From: Streptosporangiaceae bacterium
GTDB taxonomy: Bacteria > Actinomycetota > Actinomycetes > Streptosporangiales > Streptosporangiaceae
Direction: 5' to 3'
Assembly: GCA_030041195.1 (NCBI GenBank)
Contig: JASHOI010000143.1
Span: 1 to 18,619, forward strand
Length of the DNA: 18,619 nt
A model generated the notes under the pieces. That model worked only from the letters and a program-made list of their open reading frames with translations. It was not told the DNA's origin and did no database searches. Position 1 is the stretch's first letter. Each line of letters begins with the position of its first letter. The position numbers and the translations under genes were made by a program. Below are positions 1-6,297 of this stretch, piece after piece.

Positions 1-1
1 G

Positions 2-88
2 AAGTGCCGGCCTGACGGCACGCCGCTGCCGGCCGAGGTGCGGCTGTTCGCGCCGGTGCTGCGCGACGCGGGGCTGATCCACGGGTGA
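2..88 (+). CDS. C-terminal end of an upstream gene (partial)
   Basis: An open frame enters from the left edge and ends at TGA 86-88. It gives about 28 residues ending in LRDAGLIHG. The stop overlaps the GTG start of the next gene in a GTGA arrangement, so the two are probably translationally coupled. Too little is present to identify a family. In other actinomycetes DUF2201/VWA-like genes often follow a MoxR-type AAA ATPase gene, so that is the natural guess, but no ATPase motif lies in this window. Confidence 0.5.
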   Translation, partial: KCRPDGTPLPAEVRLFAPVLRDAGLIHG

Positions 89-1281
89 CCGCGGCCCCGC
101 GCGAGGTGCCCGGGCTGGCGGCCGCCAGGCTGTGGGCGGCCACCCGCTTCCCCTACCTCGCCACCGGGCTGTTCGGCGCGCACGTGATCGCGGCCGACGG
201 GATCGGCACCGTGGCGGTGGACGAGGGCTGGCGGATGCACGCCGACCCGGACCTCGCGGCGCAGTGGACCCCGGCGCAGCTCGGCAGCGTGCTCGTGCAC
301 CACGTGAGCCACCTGCTGCGCGCGCACGGCGAACGCGCCGAACCGGCCGGGGTCACGCCGGACCGGGCCGCGCAATGGGTGCGCTGCGCGGACGCCGAGA
401 TCAACGACGACCTGGTGCCCGCCGGGCTTGACCTGCCGGGCACCCCGGTCATGCCCGCGGACCTGGGCGCGGACACCGGCTTGCTGGCCGAGCAGTACTA
501 CGCGGCAGTTCCCGGGCACGACCCGTTCCGGCTCTCGGGCGAGAAGGCTGGCTGGCTGGACTGCGGCAGCGGCGCGGACGGGATGCCGCGGCCCTGGGAT
601 GGGGCGGGCGGGCCGCGGCTGGACCCGTGGCAGGCGCGGCTGCTGGCGCGGCAGGTGGCGCAGGACTGCGTGCGGCACGGCAGGGAGGCCGGCAACGTCC
701 CGGCCGGCCTGCTGCGCTGGGCCGAGGAGATCCTGGAACCGGCGGTCGACTGGCGCAAGGCGCTGGCCGCCGAGCTGCGCCGGGCGGTCGCGGACACCGT
801 GGGCGCGGTCGACTACTCCTACCGGCGGCCGTCCCGGCGCGCGTCGGTGGCGGGCAGCGTGGTGCTGCCCGCGCTGCGCCGGCCGGTGCCCGAGATCGCG
901 GTGGTCTGCGACACCTCGGGCAGCATGACCGAGGACCTGCTGGCCACGGCGCTGGCCGAGGTGGAGGGGCTGCTGCGCGCGGTCGGGATGGCCCGCCAGC
1001 TCCGGGTGCTCGCCTGCGACACCGCGGTGGGGCCGGCCCGCAGGGTCAGCTCAGCCCGGCAGGTCGAGCTGGTCGGCGGCGGCGGGACCGACATGGGAGC
1101 CGGGATCGAGGCGGCGGGCCAGCTCCGGCCGAGGCCCTCGATCACCGTCGTGCTCACCGACGGGTTCACGCCGTGGCCGGACGAGCCGCCGCGGGGCATG
1201 CGGGTGGTGGTCGGCCTGCTCGGCGACGACGCGCCCGGCGCGCCCGGCTGGGCCAGGGCGATCCGCGTGCCCGCGGGCTAG
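85..1281 (+). CDS. DUF2201 / VWA-like domain protein with degenerate metallopeptidase motif
   Basis: This 398-residue protein has two parts. The N-terminal half resembles the putative metallopeptidase domain of DUF2201 proteins: a histidine-rich helix at residues 72-81 (HHVSHLLRAH), then DAEINDDL at 103-110. The C-terminal part is VWA-like, with DTSGS at 276-280, GGGGTDM at 331-337 and LTDG at 357-360, a MIDAS-style metal site. Such proteins usually pair with MoxR-like ATPases, as metal-insertion or complex-remodelling partners; the exact role is unknown. The expected HExxH motif reads HHVSH, so the glutamate of a zinc peptidase is absent and hydrolysis is doubtful. The GTG start overlaps the preceding stop (GTGA), which supports it. 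There is no signal peptide, so it is probably cytoplasmic. Family assignment is firm; function is not known. Confidence 0.82.
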   Translation: MTAAPREVPGLAAARLWAATRFPYLATGLFGAHVIAADGIGTVAVDEGWRMHADPDLAAQWTPAQLGSVLVHHVSHLLRAHGERAEPAGVTPDRAAQWVRCADAEINDDLVPAGLDLPGTPVMPADLGADTGLLAEQYYAAVPGHDPFRLSGEKAGWLDCGSGADGMPRPWDGAGGPRLDPWQARLLARQVAQDCVRHGREAGNVPAGLLRWAEEILEPAVDWRKALAAELRRAVADTVGAVDYSYRRPSRRASVAGSVVLPALRRPVPEIAVVCDTSGSMTEDLLATALAEVEGLLRAVGMARQLRVLACDTAVGPARRVSSARQVELVGGGGTDMGAGIEAAGQLRPRPSITVVLTDGFTPWPDEPPRGMRVVVGLLGDDAPGAPGWARAIRVPAG

Positions 1282-1285
1282 CGGG

Positions 1286-1942
1286 GTGGGTACCAAGAGT
1301 CGGCTGCGCGTGCTCGGCGGGCTGGCCGGGCTCGCCGGCCCGGCCGCGTTCACCGCCGCCTGGGCCGCGTCCTCGCTGCTGCAGACCGGGCACTCGGCCA
1401 CCGAGGTGCAGATCAGCGGGCTGGCCGCGCCGGACGCCCGGGATCCGTGGATCATGATCACCGGCTTTGTCGTGCTCGGCGGCTGCTCGGTCGTGTTCGG
1501 CACGGCCCTGCACCGCGAGCTCGGCTACGGGCCGGTCCGCCCAGGCGGCGGGCCGCGGCTGATCCAGGCGGCCGGCCTGCTCACCGTGGCCGCCGGGTTG
1601 CTGCGCCGCGACCAGATGCTGCTGACCGCGCCCGCGCACGAGTCCTGGCACAACCACGCGCACGACGTGGTCAGCGCCGTGATCTACGTCGCGCTGGTCG
1701 TCGCCCCGCTGCTGCTGGCCCGCAGGTTCCGCGGCGACCCGCGGTGGAGCGCGCTGCGCTGGCCGCTGGTGGGCGCCAGCCTGGCCACGGCCGCCGTGCT
1801 GGTCGTGTTCTTCACCGGCGCGTTCCCGGCCTCGGCGGGGCTGCTGCAGCGGATCGGCGTCACCGTGCCGCTCGCGGCCGTGTGCGCGGTGGCGGCGCGG
1901 CTGCTCACGACCGGGCGCGTGCCGCAGCCGGGCAGGCAGTGA
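1286..1942 (+). CDS. DUF998 family integral membrane protein
   Basis: The product has 218 residues and about six hydrophobic segments, near 9-32, 55-76, 92-107, 128-145, 158-180 and 186-207. Between helices three and four lies the family-typical region RRDQMLLTAP followed by WHNHAHD (121-127), with Asp109 and several histidines near a membrane face. This pattern is characteristic of DUF998 proteins, whose biochemical function is unknown. The GTG start is 4 bases after the preceding stop, so it is probably co-transcribed with the VWA-like gene. The N-terminus has basic residues before the first helix, giving a likely cytoplasmic N-terminus. Confidence 0.8.
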   Translation: MGTKSRLRVLGGLAGLAGPAAFTAAWAASSLLQTGHSATEVQISGLAAPDARDPWIMITGFVVLGGCSVVFGTALHRELGYGPVRPGGGPRLIQAAGLLTVAAGLLRRDQMLLTAPAHESWHNHAHDVVSAVIYVALVVAPLLLARRFRGDPRWSALRWPLVGASLATAAVLVVFFTGAFPASAGLLQRIGVTVPLAAVCAVAARLLTTGRVPQPGRQ

Positions 1943-1951
1943 CCTGCCGGT

Positions 1952-1957
1952 TATCGT
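1952..1957 (+). promoter_or_regulatory. Candidate -10 element for a leaderless ligD-polymerase transcript
   Basis: TATCGT fits the actinobacterial -10 consensus TANNNT and ends exactly 6 bases before the ATG at 1964. That is the usual register for a transcript starting on the first codon. No Shine-Dalgarno sequence precedes the ATG and no clear -35 is visible. The gene may therefore be expressed separately from the DUF998 gene 21 bases upstream. Confidence 0.5.
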
Positions 1958-1963
1958 GGCGGC

Positions 1964-3253
1964 ATGCCCGATCGTAAGGAGATCATCGAGGTCGCCGGGC
2001 GCAGCGTTCCGGTCAGCAACCCAGGCAAGGTCTACTTCCCGCGGACCGGGCACACCAAGCTGGACCTGGTCCGGTACTACCTGAGCGTGGCCGATGGCGC
2101 GCTGCGCGGGGTGGCCGACCGCCCGATGGTGCTGAAGCGGTACGTCAACGGGGCGGACGGCGAGGCGTTCTTCCAGAAGCGAGCCCCGTCGTCGCGGCCG
2201 GACTGGATCGAGACGGTCGTGCTGAGCTTCCCGTCCGGGCGGACCGCCGAGGAGGTGGTGGTCACCGACGCCGCGGGGCTGGCCTGGGTGGTGAACCTGG
2301 GCTGCATCGACCTCAACCCGCACCCGGTGCGGGCCGGTGACCTTGACCATCCCGACGAGCTGCGGGTCGACCTCGACCCGGTGCCCGGGGTGGACTGGGC
2401 GCAGATCATCCGGGTGGCGCTGGTCGCCAGGGAGGTGCTCACCGACTTCGGGCTGACCGGCTGGCCGAAGACCTCCGGATCGCGCGGGATGCACGTCTAC
2501 GCCAGGATCGAGCCCCGCTGGACGTTCACCGACGTACGCCGCGCCGCGGTCGCGCTGGCGCGCGAGATCGAGCGCCGTGCGCCGCAGGACGCCACCTCCA
2601 AGTGGTGGAAGGAGGAGCGGCACGGCGTGTTCGTCGACTACAACCAGAACGCCAAGGACCGCACGGTCGCCTCGGCGTACTCGGTCAGGCCCACCCCCGA
2701 CGCCCGCGTGTCGGCCCCGCTGGCCTGGGACGAGGTGCCGGACTGCCGGCTCGAGGACTTCACGATCGATACCGTGCCCGGGCGGTACGCGCTGCTCGGC
2801 GATCTCACCGAGGGCATGGACGCCGCGGCCGGCTCGCTGGAGCCGCTGCTCGAGCTCGCGGCGAGGGACGAGGCCGCCGGGCTGCCGGACGCTCCGTGGC
2901 CGCCGCATTTCGTGAAGCAGGCTGACGAGGAACCAAGGGTGCAGCCGTCGAAGCGGCGCGCACCGGGGACACCGGCGCCGTCGGGCCGACGCCGGTCCTC
3001 GATGCCGCTGATCGAGGTGGCGCGGGCGGCCACCAAGGACGAGGCCATGGCCGGCCTGGACCGGTGGAAGCAGCGCCACCCGAAGGCCTGGGCATTGCTG
3101 GAGCCGGCCGACGTGCTGGTGGACGCGATGCGCGGCCGCTCCTCGGTATGGACCCGGATCCGGCTGAACCTGCGCAACGTGCCCGAGGCCCAGCGGCCGC
3201 CGCAGGAGCCGCTCGAGGTGGACTACGACCCGTGGGCGGGCCGCGGCTCCTGA
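1964..3253 (+). CDS. ligD: Stand-alone LigD-type NHEJ DNA polymerase/primase domain protein
   Basis: This 429-residue protein matches the polymerase (archaeo-eukaryotic primase-like) domain of bacterial LigD. That enzyme adds (ribo)nucleotides and fills gaps during Ku-dependent end joining. Visible motifs are the metal-binding DLD at Asp136/Asp138, SGSRGMHVY at 171-179 with His177, and DYNQN at 225-229 with the third acidic residue Asp225. All are intact, so it should be active. It lacks the ligase and phosphoesterase domains and is therefore the split form common in actinomycetes. A low-complexity basic linker (about 334-352) joins a C-terminal block of roughly 75 residues (WKQRHPKAW to VDYDPWAG) found in actinobacterial homologues. 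No Ku gene is in the window. The ATG start is supported by the leaderless -10 register. Public annotation often calls this type 'non-homologous end-joining DNA ligase', although no ligase domain is present. Confidence 0.9.
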   Translation: MPDRKEIIEVAGRSVPVSNPGKVYFPRTGHTKLDLVRYYLSVADGALRGVADRPMVLKRYVNGADGEAFFQKRAPSSRPDWIETVVLSFPSGRTAEEVVVTDAAGLAWVVNLGCIDLNPHPVRAGDLDHPDELRVDLDPVPGVDWAQIIRVALVAREVLTDFGLTGWPKTSGSRGMHVYARIEPRWTFTDVRRAAVALAREIERRAPQDATSKWWKEERHGVFVDYNQNAKDRTVASAYSVRPTPDARVSAPLAWDEVPDCRLEDFTIDTVPGRYALLGDLTEGMDAAAGSLEPLLELAARDEAAGLPDAPWPPHFVKQADEEPRVQPSKRRAPGTPAPSGRRRSSMPLIEVARAATKDEAMAGLDRWKQRHPKAWALLEPADVLVDAMRGRSSVWTRIRLNLRNVPEAQRPPQEPLEVDYDPWAGRGS

Positions 3254-3257
3254 CCCG

Positions 3258-3282
3258 CTGACCCGGCCCCGAGCCGGGTCAG
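3258..3282. terminator. Bidirectional hairpin terminator between ligD and yceI
   Basis: A perfect 10-bp stem (CTGACCCGGC at 3258-3267 with GCCGGGTCAG at 3273-3282) closes a 5-base loop. It starts 5 bases after the ligD stop and contains the TGA stop of the convergent yceI gene (3279-3281). There is no T-tract on either side, which is common for actinobacterial hairpin terminators. Its position between converging genes suggests it serves both. Confidence 0.7.
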
Positions 3283-4010
3283 GACCGGGCGAGCTTCAGC
3301 AGGAACTCGAGCACGCCGTGGTTCTGAGTGGTCACGAACCCGGTGAAGCTCGGGTTCGGGATGTCCCACCTGGAGAACAGGACCGGGATCGAGCCCTGCA
3401 CCTCGATCTCGCTCGCCGTGCGCTCGGCCGACAGCGGGAACGTCACCAGGCGGGTCTGCCCGTGCAGGGTGAGGTCGGCCGTTGCCGTGTAGGTCTTGAC
3501 GACGCCGACCGCGGGCAGCGCGCCCAGCGCGATCGGCCTGGTGAGCGCGAGCGTCCCGGTCGGGTAGGCGGCGGTGTCCATGATCCGGCCCCGGAACTGC
3601 ACGTCGCGTTCGCTCTCGTCGCTCTTGATCGTGGCCATCTGCACGGTGAAGCCGGCCGCGGTCACGGTCGTGCCGCTGATCGTGATGTGGCCGGTGATCG
3701 CGCTGGTGCGGCCGACCGCCGTGTGGTTCTGGCCGAACAGGACCTCTTTGACCCGGTAGCCGACGACCGATCCGGTCGTGATCTTCCAGGTCCCGGTCAC
3801 CGACGTGGCGGCCGAGTCCCCGGCGGTCCCCGCGGAACTCGACCGGGACGTGGGCTTCAGGCTCAGCGGCGCGGGCGTCGGCCCGGAGATCACGTGGATG
3901 TAGAGGAACGTGCCGCCGACGGCGAGCACCACGATCGCTGCCACGGCGCCGGCCAGCCACCACGCCCACCGGCGCGGCCGGCTCGGTCTGCGCCTCCTGG
4001 ACCCTGCCAT
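3279..4010 (-). CDS. Membrane-anchored YceI family protein
   Basis: The protein has 243 residues with a very basic N-terminus (SRRRRPSRPRR). One hydrophobic helix follows at about 15-40, then a Ser/Thr/Pro linker to about 70. The YceI-type domain runs from TGTWKI (72) to the end, with the family's run of beta strands (VTGTWKITTGS, TADLTLHG, GVLEFLL). YceI domains form lipocalin-like barrels that bind polyisoprenoid or other lipids. Here the topology places the barrel outside the membrane on a signal anchor. The start at 4010 is preferred because GAGAGGTGA sits 4 bases upstream of this ATG; longer forms would need a hydrophilic extension with no family support. An 11-bp inverted repeat lies in the upstream region. 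Confidence 0.82.
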   Translation of the reverse strand: MAGSRRRRPSRPRRWAWWLAGAVAAIVVLAVGGTFLYIHVISGPTPAPLSLKPTSRSSSAGTAGDSAATSVTGTWKITTGSVVGYRVKEVLFGQNHTAVGRTSAITGHITISGTTVTAAGFTVQMATIKSDESERDVQFRGRIMDTAAYPTGTLALTRPIALGALPAVGVVKTYTATADLTLHGQTRLVTFPLSAERTASEIEVQGSIPVLFSRWDIPNPSFTGFVTTQNHGVLEFLLKLARS

Positions 4011-4034
4011 GCCGTCACCTCTCAGCCCTGACCA

Positions 4035-4086
4035 ACGATTCCGGACAATGCTCCACGACGTGACGCGTTCCGGGCTCCGGAATCGT
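4035..4086. repeat. 11-bp perfect inverted repeat upstream of yceI
   Basis: ACGATTCCGGA (4035-4045) and TCCGGAATCGT (4076-4086) are perfect reverse complements separated by 30 bases. Each arm contains the self-palindromic core TCCGGA, and the arm centres are 41 bp apart, about four helical turns. It lies 25-76 bases upstream of the yceI ATG (minus strand) and downstream of the LLM gene stop. It could be a pair of operator half-sites, a leader hairpin, or a terminator for the LLM gene. Confidence 0.6.
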
Positions 4087-4137
4087 GGCAGCTGCTGCTG
4101 ACCGGATCCTGGGCCCGGCCTCTGAGCCGCCGCTGAG

Positions 4138-5076
4138 CTAGACCCGCGGCAGTACCTCGGCGGCGAGCAGCTCAAGGTGATCCAGGTCGCTCAGGTCGAG
4201 TACCTGCAGGTAAATGTGCTCGGCGCCGATCTGCCCGAAGTTCCCGATCTGCTCCACGATCTCCTCGGGCGTGCCCACGAGGCCCTCGCCGGCCAGGTCG
4301 GCCACGCTCCTGCCGATCGCCGCGGCCCGCCGGTCCAGCTCGGCAGTGGTCCGGCCGCAGCACACCACGTGGGCGGCGGAGTAGATCATCGAGCTCTCGT
4401 GCCGCCCGGCGGCGGCGCAGGCATCCCGCACCCGGGCGTACGCGGCGCCGGTGTCGCCCAGGCTGGCGAACGGGACGTTGTACTCGTCGGCGAACTTCGC
4501 GGCCAGGCGCGGCGCCCGGCGTTTCCCCGTCCCGCCGACGATCAGCGGAGGGCTGGGCCGCTGCAGCGGCCTGGGCAGCGCGGGCGAGTCGGCCACGGTG
4601 AAGTACGTGCCCTTGAACGAGAACGTGCTGCCGTCCGGCACGTCCCACAGGCCGGTGATGATCTCGAGCTGCTCCTCGAACCGGTCGAAGCGCTCGCTCA
4701 CCGCGGGGAACGGGATGCCGTAGGCCGTGTGCTCGGCCTCGTACCAGCCCGCGCCCAGGCCCAGTTCCACCCGGCCGCCGCTCATCTGGTCGACCTGCGC
4801 CACGGTGATCGCGAGCGGCCCGGGAAGCCGGAACGTCGCGGGGCTCACCAGGGTGCCGAGCCGGATCCGGGACGTCTCGCGGGCCAGCGCGGCCAGCGTC
4901 GCCCAGGCGTCGGTCGGCCCGGGCAGGCCACTGACGTCGCCCATCTTCAGGTAGTGGTCCGACCGGAAGAACGCGTCGAAGCCGAGGTCCTCGGCAGCCC
5001 TTGCCACCCTCAGCAGGGTGTCGTAGGAGGCGCCCTGCTGTGGCTCGGTGAAGATTCGCAGCTTCATGGCTCCCAT
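4138..5076 (-). CDS. LLM class F420-dependent oxidoreductase
   Basis: This 312-residue protein belongs to the luciferase-like monooxygenase superfamily (TIM barrel), in the branch generally annotated as F420-dependent. Supporting segments are the N-terminal strand MKLRIFTEPQ, AAEDLGFDAFFRSDHY (about 28-43), the SGGRVELGLGAGWYEAEH block (about 119-136), and PPLIVGGTGKRRAPRLAAKFADEYN in the C-terminal half. Length is normal. The protein is soluble and would use reduced F420 as hydride donor; the substrate cannot be inferred. Two ATGs compete, at 5076 and 5067; neither has a good ribosome binding site, and an AT-rich TAAATA lies just upstream of the first. It shares a strand with its neighbours but has its own upstream gap, so operon membership is unclear. 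Confidence 0.85.
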   Translation of the reverse strand: MGAMKLRIFTEPQQGASYDTLLRVARAAEDLGFDAFFRSDHYLKMGDVSGLPGPTDAWATLAALARETSRIRLGTLVSPATFRLPGPLAITVAQVDQMSGGRVELGLGAGWYEAEHTAYGIPFPAVSERFDRFEEQLEIITGLWDVPDGSTFSFKGTYFTVADSPALPRPLQRPSPPLIVGGTGKRRAPRLAAKFADEYNVPFASLGDTGAAYARVRDACAAAGRHESSMIYSAAHVVCCGRTTAELDRRAAAIGRSVADLAGEGLVGTPEEIVEQIGNFGQIGAEHIYLQVLDLSDLDHLELLAAEVLPRV

Positions 5077-5122
5077 GTTGGCCTATTTAGCCATCTGCCG
5101 CCCGGCCGTCGCTTCGACGAAC

Positions 5123-5140
5123 CGCCGGCCTCGGCCGGCG
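5123..5140 (-). terminator. Hairpin directly after the DUF559-like gene
   Basis: CGCCGGCC (5123-5130) pairs perfectly with GGCCGGCG (5133-5140). In practice this gives a 7-bp GC stem with a 4-base loop, abutting the minus-strand stop codon at 5141-5143. There is no T-tract. The position immediately 3' of the gene suggests a terminator that separates it from the LLM gene. Confidence 0.55.
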
Positions 5141-6121
5141 TCAGCCCGCGCGGGCCAGCACGGTCGGCGTGCCGGGGGCGCATGAGAAACCGCAGCGGCG
5201 GCCGCCGCCGGTGTAGCCGCGGCTGGCCAGGGCGCGGGCCACCTCGTCGGCGATCTCACACGGACGCTCCATCACGTCGGCATAGGTATAGCGGAGCGTG
5301 ATCAGCCCGCTCGCGGCGTTGAGGTTGTCGCGCCGGGTGTCCCGCCAGCGCTCACCGTCCGGGTGCGCCTGCTGCCCGTCGAGTTCGACGACCACCCCGT
5401 ACTGCTCGTAGCGAACGTCCTCATATGTGGAGCCCGCGCCGGATCGGGTCCGCCGCTGATGGGTTCCCGCTGGCAGCCCGTGCGGCCGCTGCACCCGGTA
5501 CAGGTAGCCGTGTTCCAGGATGGATTGGACCCCGAGCCGGGCGTCGCCGAGCGCCGCCAGCAAGATCTTCCTTCGCCGCATTCGCGGGCGGGCCTGCATT
5601 GCCTCCAGCAGCCGGTCCGGTTTGGTCCGCCGGCTGGCGCAGGCATCCAGGATCCAGGCGGTCGCGCCGGTGGACGTCCGCTCCGTCTCGGCGAGATCAA
5701 GGACCGTCTCCTCCAGCCGGGTCCGCGGCGGCTCCAGCGCGGGATGACGCGCGGCCTGCACGCGCCGCGAGTAGTGCACCACGACTCCCCGCATGGCAGC
5801 GACGGCACGGCCGCTGGGTGCCATGACGTGCACCGCGCCGCCCTTCCCTGGCTCCGCCAGCCCGTGCAGTTCGGCAGCGGTCTGATGGGACAGCACGGCA
5901 CCCGGCCTGGCTCCGAGCACCGCGGCCCAAAGCTGCGACTCGCGGGCCAGCGGGCCGCTGTAGGCCGCGTACACACCAGCATGAACCCGTTGCCAGCGCC
6001 CACTGGCCAGCCTGGCGCAGACGGCGTGGCGGGTCATTCCCGCGGCCATCGCCTGAGCGCGGGTGATGATCCCAGCCTGGCGGCGCACCACCTGGTCGGC
6101 TTCCTGCGGCAGTTGCGGCAT
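5141..6121 (-). CDS. AbiEi-like winged-helix plus DUF559 (Vsr-like nuclease fold) protein
   Basis: The protein has 326 residues. Residues about 14-52 (AGIITRAQAMAAGMTRHAV to HAGVYA) match the winged-helix domain seen at the N-terminus of AbiEi-type antitoxins. The C-terminal domain resembles DUF559, a very-short-patch-repair-like PD-(D/E)xK fold. Candidate catalytic residues are Glu203, Asp235 and Glu246 within VVVELDG, followed by His252 and the family-typical RDTRRDN (260-266). These residues look intact. Actinobacteria carry many such proteins, often annotated as type IV antitoxin domain or DUF559 proteins; the true role is unknown. No AbiEii-like toxin gene is adjacent, so a toxin-antitoxin reading is not supported. 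Two ATGs are adjacent (6124 and 6121); the second is better spaced from GGTGGA. Confidence 0.72.
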   Translation of the reverse strand: MPQLPQEADQVVRRQAGIITRAQAMAAGMTRHAVCARLASGRWQRVHAGVYAAYSGPLARESQLWAAVLGARPGAVLSHQTAAELHGLAEPGKGGAVHVMAPSGRAVAAMRGVVVHYSRRVQAARHPALEPPRTRLEETVLDLAETERTSTGATAWILDACASRRTKPDRLLEAMQARPRMRRRKILLAALGDARLGVQSILEHGYLYRVQRPHGLPAGTHQRRTRSGAGSTYEDVRYEQYGVVVELDGQQAHPDGERWRDTRRDNLNAASGLITLRYTYADVMERPCEIADEVARALASRGYTGGGRRCGFSCAPGTPTVLARAG

Positions 6122-6177
6122 CATGCATCCACCGTCCCCGCCGCCGCCTGCGCCGCGCCACCGAGAATGCCCGCCCC

Positions 6178-6201
6178 TGTGGATAACAGTGGTTATCCAC
6201 A
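6178..6201. promoter_or_regulatory. 24-bp palindrome made of two inverted DnaA-box sequences
   Basis: TGTGGATAAC (6178-6187) and GTTATCCACA (6192-6201) are perfect 10-base inverted arms with a 4-base spacer. Each arm contains TTATCCACA, the classical 9-base DnaA box, in opposite orientations. The element starts 57 bases upstream of the DUF559-like gene's start (6121) and is AT-rich compared with its surroundings. Whether DnaA, another regulator or a nuclease recognises it cannot be told from sequence. A hairpin in RNA or single-stranded DNA is also possible. Confidence 0.75.
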
Positions 6202-6224
6202 CCCCTAAAGCGCCTCGTCGGCAC

Positions 6225-6270
6225 AGCGGTTCGGAATTGTCCGGTGTTTGCCGGACAAAAGCGAACCGCT
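6225..6270. repeat. 46-bp near-perfect palindrome
   Basis: The outer arms AGCGGTTCG (6225-6233) and CGAACCGCT (6262-6270) and the inner arms TTGTCCGG (6237-6244) and CCGGACAA (6251-6258) are each perfect reverse complements. A symmetric 3-base internal mismatch separates them, and a 6-base loop closes the structure. Seventeen of 20 arm positions pair. It lies downstream of the HxlR gene and upstream of the DUF559-like gene. It could end HxlR transcription, or be a mobile-element relic or repeated extragenic palindrome. Confidence 0.75.
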
Positions 6271-6280
6271 ATCGCGCGCC

Positions 6281-6293
6281 CGGCCGAAGGCCG
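6281..6293 (-). terminator. Small hairpin just after the HxlR gene
   Basis: CGGCC (6281-6285) and GGCCG (6289-6293) form a 5-bp stem with a 3-base loop, 4 bases downstream of the HxlR stop codon (minus strand). Read on the plus strand the stem is followed by TTGTTT, like a classical terminator, but no plus-strand gene ends here. It probably contributes, with the larger palindrome at 6225-6270, to HxlR termination. Confidence 0.4.
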
Positions 6294-6297
6294 TTGT

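Noticed and set aside
1166..3079. A 637-codon open frame on the minus strand opposite the DUF998 and ligD genes
   Set aside because: It is antisense to two well-recognised genes and its translation is low-complexity Arg/Gly/Pro sequence, as expected from GC-rich shadow frames.
6178..6270. A replication origin at the DnaA-box pair
   Set aside because: Only two boxes are present, there is no AT-rich unwinding region, and neither dnaA, dnaN nor a plasmid replication gene is nearby.
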